A stretch of DNA of 16,131 bases. Source: Thermoproteota archaeon (GTDB lineage Archaea > Korarchaeota > Korarchaeia > Korarchaeales > Korarchaeaceae). Below are positions 6,368 through 12,989 of this stretch, piece by piece (within the stretch, counting starts at the first letter, position 1; the number at the start of each line of letters is the position of its first letter). The DNA lies in assembly GCA_003661265.1 (NCBI GenBank), contig QMVU01000002.1, forward strand, positions 1 to 16,131, given 5' to 3'. Made by a program: the position numbers and the translations under genes. The notes beneath the pieces were generated by a model that saw nothing but the letters and a program-made list of their open reading frames with translations, made no database searches and was not told the origin of the DNA.

Positions 6368-7225
6368 ATGTACGACATGATAACCTCGTTAATATGGTGG
6401 ATCTTCGTGTTCTACCTATTAATGGCCCCACAACTCCAACATAGGGCATTGTTAGGATCGAGAGCCAAGTTGCTACGCATGCTGGCGACCAAGAGGGGAT
6501 CAAGCGTGATAACGCTTTGCCATAGGCAGGAAAGCATTGGCCTTTTCGGAATTCCGTTCTACAGGTACATAGACATAGATGACTCGGAGAAGGTGCTCAG
6601 AGCCATTAGGGCCACTCCAAAGGACAGGCCCATTGACCTCATTATACACACGCCTGGGGGACTGGTCATAGCCGCAACACAGATCGCTAAGGCCATTAAG
6701 GATCACCCTGCCAAGACCACAGTCATAGTCCCCCATTACGCCATGAGCGGAGGAACCCTCATAGCTTTGGCCGCGGACGAGATAATAATGGACAGAAACG
6801 CGGTTCTTGGGCCTATAGATCCTCAGCTTGGAAGATATCCTGCTCCATCGATTCTTAAGGCTGTGAAGCAGAAGAGCCCTGACGAGATAGACGATGAAAC
6901 ACTGATACTGGCGGACATGGCGGAAAAAGCGATAAGGCAGGTCAGGGAGTTCGTTATCTGGCTTCTTGAAGATAAGATGAGCAAGGAGAGGGCTGAAGAC
7001 GTTGCCAAAATATTAACGGAGGGAAGGTGGACCCACGATTACCCCATAACTTACGAAATGGCTAAAGAACTGGGTTTGCCTGTAAGAGATGACGTTCCTC
7101 CAGAAGTTTACGCCTTAATGGAGCTTTACCCACAGCCCATAGTTAGAAGGGTCCCAACCGTCGAGTTCATGCCAGCTCCTCGCGTCTCTAGAAGGGAGGC
7201 TGCCGAGAGCTTAATACGCTTCTAG
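6368..7225 (+). CDS. Membrane-bound SDH/ClpP-like serine protease (PF01972 type)
   Basis: With the ATG at 6368 the protein has 285 residues. It begins with one membrane helix (MITSLIWWIFVFYLLMAPQ), followed by the family signature RGSSVITLCHRQE and GIPFYRYIDIDDSEKVLRAIR, then a crotonase/ClpP-type core with DLIIHTPGGLV. Probable catalytic residues are Ser127 in AMSGGT, Asp151 in GPIDPQ and His223 in RWTHDYPI, the Ser-Asp-His set from which the family is named. The active domain probably faces the cytoplasm, as is usual for these archaeal relatives of SppA, and may act in membrane protein quality control. The frame stays open upstream to GTG 6287. I prefer ATG 6368 or 6377 because family members start right at the membrane helix and the TATA box predicts a transcript starting after 6287. 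The stop overlaps the convergent neighbour by four bases. Confidence 0.85.
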   Translation: MYDMITSLIWWIFVFYLLMAPQLQHRALLGSRAKLLRMLATKRGSSVITLCHRQESIGLFGIPFYRYIDIDDSEKVLRAIRATPKDRPIDLIIHTPGGLVIAATQIAKAIKDHPAKTTVIVPHYAMSGGTLIALAADEIIMDRNAVLGPIDPQLGRYPAPSILKAVKQKSPDEIDDETLILADMAEKAIRQVREFVIWLLEDKMSKERAEDVAKILTEGRWTHDYPITYEMAKELGLPVRDDVPPEVYALMELYPQPIVRRVPTVEFMPAPRVSRREAAESLIRF

Positions 7226-8250
7226 CTTGAACTAAGCACCGACTCTAGCACCTCGTACACCTCATCCCTGGGTGGCGGTTTCAACTCCACCTTTCCCTTT
7301 TTCCTAATCATCCATACCCCCTTCCCCTCCTTGACTTTCCCAATAACCTCTGCAGGAATCCCTCCCTCTCGAAGCGCTTTCAGAGCTCTATCGGTCTCTT
7401 CTCCCTTTACGGCAGCTAAGAGAGCTCCTGAGGACAATATGTTTAGGGGGTTAAGTCCAAGATGGGAACATATCCTCCTAGTTTCCTCTCTCAAAGGGAT
7501 GGAGCTCTCAATCACCTCTATCGAAACATTCGACGCAACTGCCATCTCCCAAAGGCCGCTCGATATGCCTCCCTCAGTTGGGTCGTGGAGCGCATGTACC
7601 TCGCATGACTCCATCAAAAGCATGGCATCCTTAACCACGCTTATCTCGTAGATCATCCTCTTTGCCCTCTCCACTATATCCTTTCCAACAGCGCTAACCA
7701 AGTCTTCCTCAAGTTCCGACGCCAACACCGCAGTTCCCTCAAGTCCAGCCCCCTTCGTCATTATGATGGAGTCCCCTGGCCTTGCCCCACCTGTCCTGAC
7801 GTACCTCTCGGCGGGAGCCTCTCCTATCATAAAACCAACTATTATTGGCCTGTTTAATCCAGCGCAGATTTCCGTGTGTCCCCCTATTAGGGCTATCTTG
7901 AGCTCCTTGCACGCCCTATCTATCTGATCTAGTATGTCCTCCACAAGCTCCTCTTCGCTTCCCTCAGGCAGCAATATAGTGCATAGGTACCAGATTGGCC
8001 TTACTCCACAGGAAGCAACGTCATTTGCGTTTATGTGAACCGAAAGCCAACCAATGTCCTTTGTAGCTGCCGTAATAGGATCCGTCGCCAGCACAATTAC
8101 TCTGTTCCCTATTCTGACTACAGCAGCATCTTCACCTATTGAGGGTCCTAGAAGGACCCTCTCATCACGAATTCCAAGCTTAGTGAATACTAGTTTCTGT
8201 AGAAATTCATATGGAAGCTTTCCTGGGAAAAATCTGACCATTTCCGTCAC
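7222..8250 (-). CDS. PurM/AIR synthase-like protein related to HypE
   Basis: The 342-residue product is a two-domain AIR synthase-related ATP-binding protein. Visible motifs are GPSIGEDAAVV (residues 35-45), ATDPIT (55-60), NANDVASCGVRPIW (74-87), GGHTEI (123-128), PGDSIIMTKGAGLEGTA (158-174) and HDPTEGGISSGLWEMA (222-237). The superfamily forms ATP-dependent phosphorylated intermediates; members are PurM, SelD, ThiL and HypE. The overall pattern is nearest to HypE-like archaeal proteins, but true HypE ends in a conserved Cys that receives the carbamoyl group, and this protein ends VLESVLSSS. It is therefore probably a HypE paralog with another substrate, and no other hydrogenase maturation gene is nearby. 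The start is GTG 8250, or ATG 8241 preceded by GGTGA five bases away. Its TAG overlaps the stop of the protease in the palindrome CTAG. Confidence 0.82.
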   Translation of the reverse strand: MTEMVRFFPGKLPYEFLQKLVFTKLGIRDERVLLGPSIGEDAAVVRIGNRVIVLATDPITAATKDIGWLSVHINANDVASCGVRPIWYLCTILLPEGSEEELVEDILDQIDRACKELKIALIGGHTEICAGLNRPIIVGFMIGEAPAERYVRTGGARPGDSIIMTKGAGLEGTAVLASELEEDLVSAVGKDIVERAKRMIYEISVVKDAMLLMESCEVHALHDPTEGGISSGLWEMAVASNVSIEVIESSIPLREETRRICSHLGLNPLNILSSGALLAAVKGEETDRALKALREGGIPAEVIGKVKEGKGVWMIRKKGKVELKPPPRDEVYEVLESVLSSS

Positions 8251-8277
8251 CAGATACCTTAAAGACCTCTACTCGTA

Positions 8278-8298
8278 AACAAAAGATATCCTTTTGTT
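8278..8298. repeat. Inverted repeat AACAAAAG / CTTTTGTT
   Basis: Perfect eight-base arms (8278-8285 and 8291-8298) flank ATATC. The repeat begins a few bases after the stop of the 57-residue gene and lies just upstream of the HypE-like gene. On the minus strand it contains an AT-rich stretch that could itself be the TATA region for that gene, with a transcript start near 8260. It may be an operator overlapping the promoter, or a 3' hairpin of the small gene. Confidence 0.5.
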
Positions 8299-8301
8299 GG
8301 T

Positions 8302-8475
8302 CTAGCCCTCTGGTGGAATATTGCGTACATCTCCACCTCCTGAGCCTGCTGTCGGATATCTTCCAGGAGTTTTCTTGATCTGGAACATCCCTGCTCTGTT
8401 GTTCATCCATATTATCCTCATAGCCCCTCCCCCCTTTATCTCAAAACCCATCCCTGTCTTGACTTTCCTAGACAC
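8302..8475 (-). CDS. Small 57-residue protein, function unknown
   Basis: GTG 8475 is preceded by AAGGTGATC (8486-8478), an almost full archaeal ribosome binding site, and the frame then runs 57 codons to TAG at 8304-8302. The protein is basic and Gly/Met-rich, with GMGFEIKGGGAMRIIW, a middle MNNRAGMFQIKKTPGRYP and an ending AGSGGGDVRNIPPEG. It has no cysteine and no membrane helix. The KKTPGRYP and glycine stretch could suit nucleic acid contact, but I recognise no family. An internal ATG after GGGGGGAGGGGCT (product MRIIWMNN...) is a second possible start. It is upstream of the HypE-like gene on the same strand, with a 51-base gap holding an inverted repeat. The plus-strand frames over this stretch lack any comparable start signal. 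Confidence 0.6.
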   Translation of the reverse strand: MSRKVKTGMGFEIKGGGAMRIIWMNNRAGMFQIKKTPGRYPTAGSGGGDVRNIPPEG

Positions 8476-8600
8476 TCGATCACCTTTGCGTGAACTTTGT
8501 ATTCAACTCAGAAAAAGGTTTGCAATCTTGCAAGAGCCTTAGTAGAATTCAATATTCTCTGGAATATGTCTTGTCTTTCATAAATCCCGTGATCAGCAGA

Positions 8601-8610
8601 AGGGTTTTAA
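8601..8610 (+). promoter_or_regulatory. TATA-like box AGGGTTTTAA for the four-helix membrane protein
   Basis: TTTTAA at 8605-8610 predicts transcription from about 8633, seven bases before the ATG at 8641. There is no ribosome binding site, so translation is probably from a near-leaderless message. The ten bases are identical to those before the first gene of the window (97-106 region). Confidence 0.45.
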
Positions 8611-8640
8611 AGAAGCTAGGATAGAGCAACTAGATCCACA

Positions 8641-8988
8641 ATGGAGATTCCATTCAAAGAGGTAAGTCAAAGCACTCTTGCCAATTTCATAGTGTATACC
8701 ATTGTCATATGGATTTCCCAGAAACTGATACTCCCCGAGGAGAAGGAGAAAGGCGTTCTCTCTATACTCGTCCTTACAGTCGTCATATCAATCGTACACT
8801 TTGTTCTCAGGCTCCTGATCCCAGAATTTTGGATCTGGCTGGTTATATTTGCCATCGCGGGGATAGGCCTAATAAAGAAGTGGTTTGACGTAGACTGGCC
8901 TAGAGGCATAGCCATAGGTGCGATTTCCGCTGTGCTAGCTCAATTACTAGCGTATCTCCCTCAGATCATGGAAATGCTTGGTTCTTAG
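8641..8988 (+). CDS. Small four-helix membrane protein, function unknown
   Basis: The 115-residue product has four hydrophobic segments at about residues 13-30, 39-59, 62-79 and 87-107. A charged loop LPEEKEKG lies between the first two and KKWFDVDWPRG between the third and fourth. I recognise no family and see no conserved polar residues inside the helices that would suggest transport or catalysis. The ATG is chosen because it is the first in-frame start after a TATA-like box at the right distance. It stands alone: upstream genes are on the other strand and a long stretch without a gene follows. Confidence 0.72.
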   Translation: MEIPFKEVSQSTLANFIVYTIVIWISQKLILPEEKEKGVLSILVLTVVISIVHFVLRLLIPEFWIWLVIFAIAGIGLIKKWFDVDWPRGIAIGAISAVLAQLLAYLPQIMEMLGS

Positions 8989-9440
8989 GCTAAGACATTC
9001 GTCAGGCAGGTTAAGGCTTCTGAATTTTAACGTAGCTTGTATTATCCGATGCGCTCCATACCTCTGAGTGCACAAAAAATAACGCTACACCAAAGGAAAC
9101 GATGGATCTAAACTTCATTAAAAAGCGTAAGGGATTCCTTGGGACACCTACGGCAACTTCAAGATTTTCGCGAAAAGAAGCTTGATTATCCCCTCTCCGG
9201 AAGGGTTATTACTTATGTAAACTCGGAGCACGCCTTACTAGATCGTGAGTTAGAGTCTCTAAGACTTATATTGGTAAAATTTTGAATTTTCATCCTGTTC
9301 CTGCCCATTTGAGGAAGAACGGAAATTTAATCGATTGATTGCTTAGGGCCAAAATTTCAGCTCCAACAACACTTTTTTTAAATCATGGATAGCAATAACC
9401 CCAAACATAGGAGAATTCGTTAATGCCAAGTCCATAGGTG
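8989..9440. other. About 450 bases without a convincing gene
   Basis: Neither strand has a frame with both a plausible start signal and protein-like length. Two short open stretches read like protein: a plus-strand run around 9135-9220 (WDTYGNFKIFAKRSLIIPSP) and a minus-strand run around 9343-9430 ending LKKVLLELKFWP. These could be remnants of decayed genes or chance. A short hairpin TTAGAG/CTCTAA sits at 9250-9262. I see no tRNA, C/D-box RNA or large structured RNA. The right end holds the promoter of the surface operon. Confidence 0.5.
9373..9383 (+). promoter_or_regulatory. TATA-like box of the surface-assembly operon
   Basis: TTTTTTTAAAT predicts a transcript start near 9405 and a leader of about 43 bases before ATG 9448. 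The leader ends with TAGGTG (9435-9440), a ribosome binding site seven bases before the ATG. Confidence 0.4.
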
Positions 9441-9447
9441 CACGCCG

Positions 9448-10818
9448 ATGCTGATAGAGATTGCTTTCATCACTCTTTTCCTGGCTATGACCACATACGC
9501 CATCAGGCACTACAAATTCACTTGGAACAGGCTCTATGGGAAGCAACGCAGGGCTTATCAGGAGCTCGCTGGGCATTACCTGCCAAGCGTCAGCATAATA
9601 GTACCCATGCATAATGAGGAGAAGGTCGCTCCTCACATCCTCCAAAGGCTTGTTGAGATGGATTATCCAAAGGAAAATGGAAGATATGAGGTTATAGCCC
9701 TGGATGATCGTTCTGAAGATAGAACTGGTGAGATAATAGACGAGTTCGCCAGCAGGTACCCCTTCATCAAGGCCGTTCACAGAGTGGAAAACGGAGGACG
9801 TGGGAAACCCGAAGCCATGAACGTTGCACTTAAATTCGCGCACAACGACATAATAATCACATTCGACGCTGACTACCTTCCTTCAAGGGACTGCGTTAAG
9901 AGATTAGTCGCCCCCTTTTACGATCCAGAAGTGGGGGCTGTCATGGGAAGGGTTGTCCCAGCGAATTCCCCAGATAGCCTGACAACAAGGTTGCTTGACC
10001 TAGAGAGGGCAGCTGGCTACCAGGTTGATCAGCAGGCAAGGTACAACTTGGACCTGATAATCCTCTATGGAGGAACTGTTGGTGGATTTAGGAGAGATGT
10101 CCTGAAGAGGTTAGGCGGCTGGGATGAGACGAAGTTAGCCGAAGACACTGATCTCTCCTTTAGGGTCTTCCTTGCTGGTTGGAAAGTGGTCTATGTGAAT
10201 GCAGCTGAGGCTTATGAGGAGGCCGTTCCAACGTGGGAGCAGAGGAGTAAACAACTAAGGAGATGGGCCATAGGACACATCCAGTGCTTGTTCGACCATC
10301 TTATCCCAGTAATCAAGTCACCCTTCCTAACTTTCTGGCAGAAGGTTGACGGAATCCTCCTTCTAGGGGTATTCCTCATACCTTTCCTGATGTTCTCCGG
10401 CTGGATCCTGGGTCTGATATCCTACCTCTTCATGCCCCCGAAGTGGTCAAACTTCTTCATAGCCATCCCAGCGACCATAACCTACATTAATCTGGGGAAC
10501 TTTGCCATGCTAAATCAAGTAGCTGCGAGCACCTACATAGACGGGAGGAAGAGGGCCATCTGGCTCCTACCATCCATGCTCCTCCTGGTCATTCATAGCG
10601 CCTGGGTTTGTACTCTCGCCTTCTTTGAAGCCATATTATTGCACAGGAGGCAAAAGAAGCTAAAGAAGTGGTACAAGACATCTAGAGCTGGAAGCGGCTT
10701 CTACTACTACAACAACCTGAAGAATAACGATAAGAACAACGTGAATAACTGGTATAAGACCCAGCACAACGGAAACGGGCTCAGGTACTTGAACGGCGGG
10801 AAGGGGCGGAGATCATGA
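9448..10818 (+). CDS. Processive-type family 2 glycosyltransferase, membrane-bound
   Basis: The 456-residue protein has an N-terminal membrane helix (about 2-18), a cytoplasmic GT2 domain, and three or four membrane helices between about 298 and 402. The domain has VSIIVPMHNEE, the nucleotide-sugar aspartates in ALDDRS (Asp86/Asp87), FDADY (Asp140/Asp142), AEDTDLSFR (Glu232-Asp235) and QLRRW (269-273), the Q..RW motif of processive synthases such as cellulose, hyaluronan and poly-N-acetylglucosamine synthases. It probably builds a surface polysaccharide or glycolipid; the sugar cannot be told from sequence. The C-terminal 50 residues form an Asn/Tyr/Gly-rich tail with a duplicated WYKT unit, not normal for the family. 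ATG 9448 has AGGTG seven bases upstream. Its stop overlaps the next ATG (ATGA). Confidence 0.9.
   Translation: MLIEIAFITLFLAMTTYAIRHYKFTWNRLYGKQRRAYQELAGHYLPSVSIIVPMHNEEKVAPHILQRLVEMDYPKENGRYEVIALDDRSEDRTGEIIDEFASRYPFIKAVHRVENGGRGKPEAMNVALKFAHNDIIITFDADYLPSRDCVKRLVAPFYDPEVGAVMGRVVPANSPDSLTTRLLDLERAAGYQVDQQARYNLDLIILYGGTVGGFRRDVLKRLGGWDETKLAEDTDLSFRVFLAGWKVVYVNAAEAYEEAVPTWEQRSKQLRRWAIGHIQCLFDHLIPVIKSPFLTFWQKVDGILLLGVFLIPFLMFSGWILGLISYLFMPPKWSNFFIAIPATITYINLGNFAMLNQVAASTYIDGRKRAIWLLPSMLLLVIHSAWVCTLAFFEAILLHRRQKKLKKWYKTSRAGSGFYYYNNLKNNDKNNVNNWYKTQHNGNGLRYLNGGKGRRS
10669..10797 (+). repeat. Duplicated WYKT..G.G..Y.N unit in the glycosyltransferase tail
   Basis: Residues 408-423 (WYKTSRAGSGFYYYNN) and 435-450 (WYKTQHNGNGLRYLNG) share eight of sixteen positions: W, Y, K, T, two G, Y and N. 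Between them lies LKNNDKNNVNN. The copies have diverged at DNA level. The segment follows the last membrane helix, so it is a cytoplasmic or surface tail depending on topology. Confidence 0.6.
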
Positions 10819-11474
10819 GCCTAGGGTACATCATTCTGTTCGTCCTTTACACGGCTATAGCCCTATTCCCATTTGTTTTAGGTTTTCTTGAGTACGAGAA
10901 ACCAGCTGATCCAGGACCTTTGTACATAAACCTAGATAGGATAGTATCTGATAGAAAGGAGGCCCTAACCTTCAGGGAACTCATTGAACCAGCCATAGAG
11001 ATAGGACTTCTAGCAAAAGATGTGGAAGATCTCTCCCCTGAGACTGTTCTCAGGCAAAAACCGAAGTTTCACCCTGAGCTCGGTTACTTCAGGCTGATTT
11101 ATGGGGATGCCGAAATTCCAAGCAACACCGTGATAGAGGATCTCCTGATAGTCATCGGGAACCTCAGGATAGGCGACAGGTGCAAGATGCTGGGAGGCGT
11201 TTACGCAACAGGGGAGGTGAGGGTTGGCTCAGATTGCACGATAAATTTCATCGCTTCGGACTCGAACGTCTTCCTGGGCAGGAATACCAGCGTTGAAAGA
11301 TGGGTGGATGCTAAGGGGACCATCGTGATAACTAAGGACTGCCGCGTCAGAAAAGCCACGTCAGAACACCAGATTGAGGTCGTAGAATGCTGTGAGATGA
11401 GGGAGGCATGCGCCAACATGGGCTTAGAAGTCCTCGACTCCTCAGAGTTAGTGCAGAGAGGGAGCAAGGGATGA
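10815..11474 (+). CDS. Membrane-anchored bactofilin-like beta-solenoid protein
   Basis: The 219-residue protein starts with a membrane helix (about 3-25), then a proline-rich linker (YEKPADPGPLYINL), a helical part, and from about residue 104 to 185 short repeated strands with glycine turns: EDLLIVIGNLRIGDRC, GGVYATGEVRVGSDC, SNVFLGRNTSVERWVDAKGTIVI. This resembles the bactofilin/polymer-forming beta-solenoid, though I cannot rule out another left- or right-handed helix fold. There are several cysteines, including Cys192, Cys193 and Cys199 in ECCEMREAC. It overlaps the glycosyltransferase by four bases (ATGA) and the next gene by four bases, so it is made together with them. It may form a scaffold that positions the glycosyltransferase at the membrane; that is inference. 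Confidence 0.75.
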   Translation: MSLGYIILFVLYTAIALFPFVLGFLEYEKPADPGPLYINLDRIVSDRKEALTFRELIEPAIEIGLLAKDVEDLSPETVLRQKPKFHPELGYFRLIYGDAEIPSNTVIEDLLIVIGNLRIGDRCKMLGGVYATGEVRVGSDCTINFIASDSNVFLGRNTSVERWVDAKGTIVITKDCRVRKATSEHQIEVVECCEMREACANMGLEVLDSSELVQRGSKG

Positions 11475-12148
11475 TAATAACGGAGGTAAAGTGGTCATCC
11501 GCCATTGATGAGCTCCTGAGGCAGAAGTTCAAGGAGCTCACCATAGAAAAGCTTAGAGAGGAGATCTTTACTAAGCACGGGATAAATGTCCCTGAATTGC
11601 TCATACTCCACAGAGCTGAGGAGCTAGGCCTGATAGATGAGGTGTTTAAGGAGTTAGAGAGGGGTAAGAAGCCCTCCTATCTCAAGTCTCAAAGGGTGTG
11701 GCTTCAGGGCGCTGAGACCATAAGAGTAAAGGGCGACGTCAGAATACCCCCAAAGGAGGTGGTTCCGTATAACCTCATCGTTTGCGGAGATCTGTTCACA
11801 AAGGAAGAGGTCGTAATCAGAGGCGGGATTCACGTTAAGGGAGATGCTGTTATAGGGCCTAGGAACGGGATAGGAAAGTCCCTAGTCGTTGAGGGAGATC
11901 TCCTCATAGGAGAGGATACTCTCATAGGAAATTGCGTTGACGCAAGGGGCTCCATATACATGGCTAGGGGGGTTACTATCGGCATCTCCAAGGAGGGTGG
12001 TGGTTTGGTCTCAGGGAAAACTGTGTACATGGAAAGGGAAACCTTAGGGAAGACTAAGATATACGCGGCCGAGGGGATCAGGATAGTGGATTCTCTAAAG
12101 GAGGTACTGCCAGAGAAGTTCAGGGTGACAATGCTTGGAGGTTATTGA
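11471..12148 (+). CDS. Soluble bactofilin-like beta-solenoid protein
   Basis: With ATG 11471 the product has 225 residues. The first 75 are helical and charged (KFKELTIEKLREEIFTKHG); residues 82-206 are a beta-solenoid with repeated glycine-turn strands such as IRVKGDVRIPP, NLIVCGDLFTKEEVVIRGG, SLVVEGDLLIGEDTLIGN and ARGSIYMARGVTIG. The GDL/GDV turns are the clearest bactofilin-like feature. It lacks the membrane helix of its neighbour, so the two may be an anchored and a soluble partner of one assembly. The frame is open 21 codons upstream of 11471, but ATGA overlap with the previous stop (11471-11474) and the similar overlap before it favour 11471. Confidence 0.78.
   Translation: MIITEVKWSSAIDELLRQKFKELTIEKLREEIFTKHGINVPELLILHRAEELGLIDEVFKELERGKKPSYLKSQRVWLQGAETIRVKGDVRIPPKEVVPYNLIVCGDLFTKEEVVIRGGIHVKGDAVIGPRNGIGKSLVVEGDLLIGEDTLIGNCVDARGSIYMARGVTIGISKEGGGLVSGKTVYMERETLGKTKIYAAEGIRIVDSLKEVLPEKFRVTMLGGY
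12124..12128 (+). promoter_or_regulatory. Ribosome binding site GGTGA deciding the TTG start of the exosortase-like gene
   Basis: GGTGA lies six bases before TTG 12135 inside the end of the preceding gene. It supports a TTG start with a 14-base overlap. The ATG at 12148 is out of frame. Confidence 0.5.
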
Positions 12149-12911
12149 TGAGCTTAGAAGGGCCTTTTGGGCTCCAGGTTTCCAGAGAGGTCACTTCTTC
12201 CTGGGTCTATTCATCTCAGCGTTCATAACCTACCTGGTTGGGACGAACTTCTTGGGTTATTGGTGGTTTCAGGCGAGAATAATAGCAAGACTTCTGGACA
12301 TGGCTGGAGTTTCCTATCACCTATTTGACATGGGAAGGGTCAGGTCCCTGTTCGAAGTGTTCCCGTTAAGGTACACCTCTGGAGGACCGACGTTTGAGCT
12401 ACCGGTTCCCTATCAAAGACCCGATCCTTCTACGGTGGTTTTCATCCTATTAAACCTCGCCATAGCTTCGTTCATAGTCTGGAGGTTGAGGAAGATCCCC
12501 TTCCCCCTAAAAATACTCTGGTTCATAATAGTGCCCATGACAGCTGCGACCCTGCTTTACAACGCCTTCTGGGGAGTTCCTCACAGATTCACGTGGATAA
12601 CAATTGATTGGACCTGCTCTGGTGTCTTGATGTTCGTGCTCATATCTGTAGCCTTTTCAATTGGTGTATTCGGTTTGAAGGGACCTCTCCACATAAAACT
12701 CCTCTGGATGGGACTTACCATGGTTTTCTCAATTGCATGGAACATAATAAGGCTAGCCTTCACCATAGCAACCCTCTATCACATGGGAACCTTCGTCTTC
12801 GTACTGGTTCACTACCTGGCTGGCACCTTCCTAGACTTCATCTACTTAGTGACCTTTGCGGGGCTGGCCATAGGACAGCTCTCAGGCATTTACTCCGGGG
12901 AGGGTCCTTGA
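12135..12911 (+). CDS. Exosortase/archaeosortase-like membrane protein
   Basis: The 258-residue protein has about six membrane helices: 21-43, 100-118, 126-146, 161-182, 187-215 and 217-250. Three residues fit the exosortase/archaeosortase active site in order and spacing: Cys161 in TCSGVLMFVL at the start of a helix, Arg206 in AWNIIRLAF, and His226 in FVLVHYLAG. These enzymes cut a C-terminal anchor helix from surface proteins and transfer the protein to another acceptor, often a lipid. The CSG and N..R motifs are the strongest evidence; overall similarity to named subfamilies cannot be judged here. A long extracytoplasmic loop (about 44-99) is unusual in its Tyr/Phe/Pro content. The next genes encode secreted proteins, including a very large one that is the natural substrate candidate. 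Confidence 0.78.
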   Translation: MEVIDELRRAFWAPGFQRGHFFLGLFISAFITYLVGTNFLGYWWFQARIIARLLDMAGVSYHLFDMGRVRSLFEVFPLRYTSGGPTFELPVPYQRPDPSTVVFILLNLAIASFIVWRLRKIPFPLKILWFIIVPMTAATLLYNAFWGVPHRFTWITIDWTCSGVLMFVLISVAFSIGVFGLKGPLHIKLLWMGLTMVFSIAWNIIRLAFTIATLYHMGTFVFVLVHYLAGTFLDFIYLVTFAGLAIGQLSGIYSGEGP

Positions 12912-12912
12912 G

Positions 12913-12981
12913 ATGTTGGCTCTAATTGCTTCCAGTTCATCCAAGGAGGCGTATTGCCTGTTGGGAGGCAGCATGAGGTGA
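12913..12981 (+). CDS. Possible 22-residue mini-gene
   Basis: ATG 12913 follows GGGGAGGG (12897-12904) by eight bases, and the frame ends at TGA 12979-12981 after 22 codons (MLALIASSSSKEAYCLLGGS then MR). The TGA shares its last base with ATG 12981 (TGATG) and lies within GAGGTGAT, the ribosome binding site of the next gene. It may be a real small peptide, a coupling device that brings ribosomes to the next start, or chance. No function is proposed. Confidence 0.3.
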   Translation: MLALIASSSSKEAYCLLGGSMR

Positions 12982-12982
12982 T
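12975..12982 (+). promoter_or_regulatory. Ribosome binding site GAGGTGAT of the anchored protein gene
   Basis: The site lies seven bases before ATG 12990, the best-supported start of the next gene. A second purine run, AAGGAGG at 12943-12949, lies four bases before the in-frame TTG 12954 and leaves a longer form possible. Confidence 0.55.
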
Positions 12983-12989
12983 GATTTCC

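Noticed and set aside
8321..8542. Plus-strand frame of 73 codons between 8302 and 8542
   Set aside because: It is proline-rich antisense of the 57-residue minus-strand gene, which has the far better ribosome binding site.
8989..9447. CRISPR array, insertion sequence or C/D-box RNA
   Set aside because: No regularly spaced repeats, no terminal inverted repeats with a transposase frame, and no C/D box pair could be found.
9343..9843. Minus-strand frame of 166 codons
   Set aside because: Most of it is antisense to the conserved GT2 core. Only the short end outside the gene reads like protein, and that is noted under the gap.
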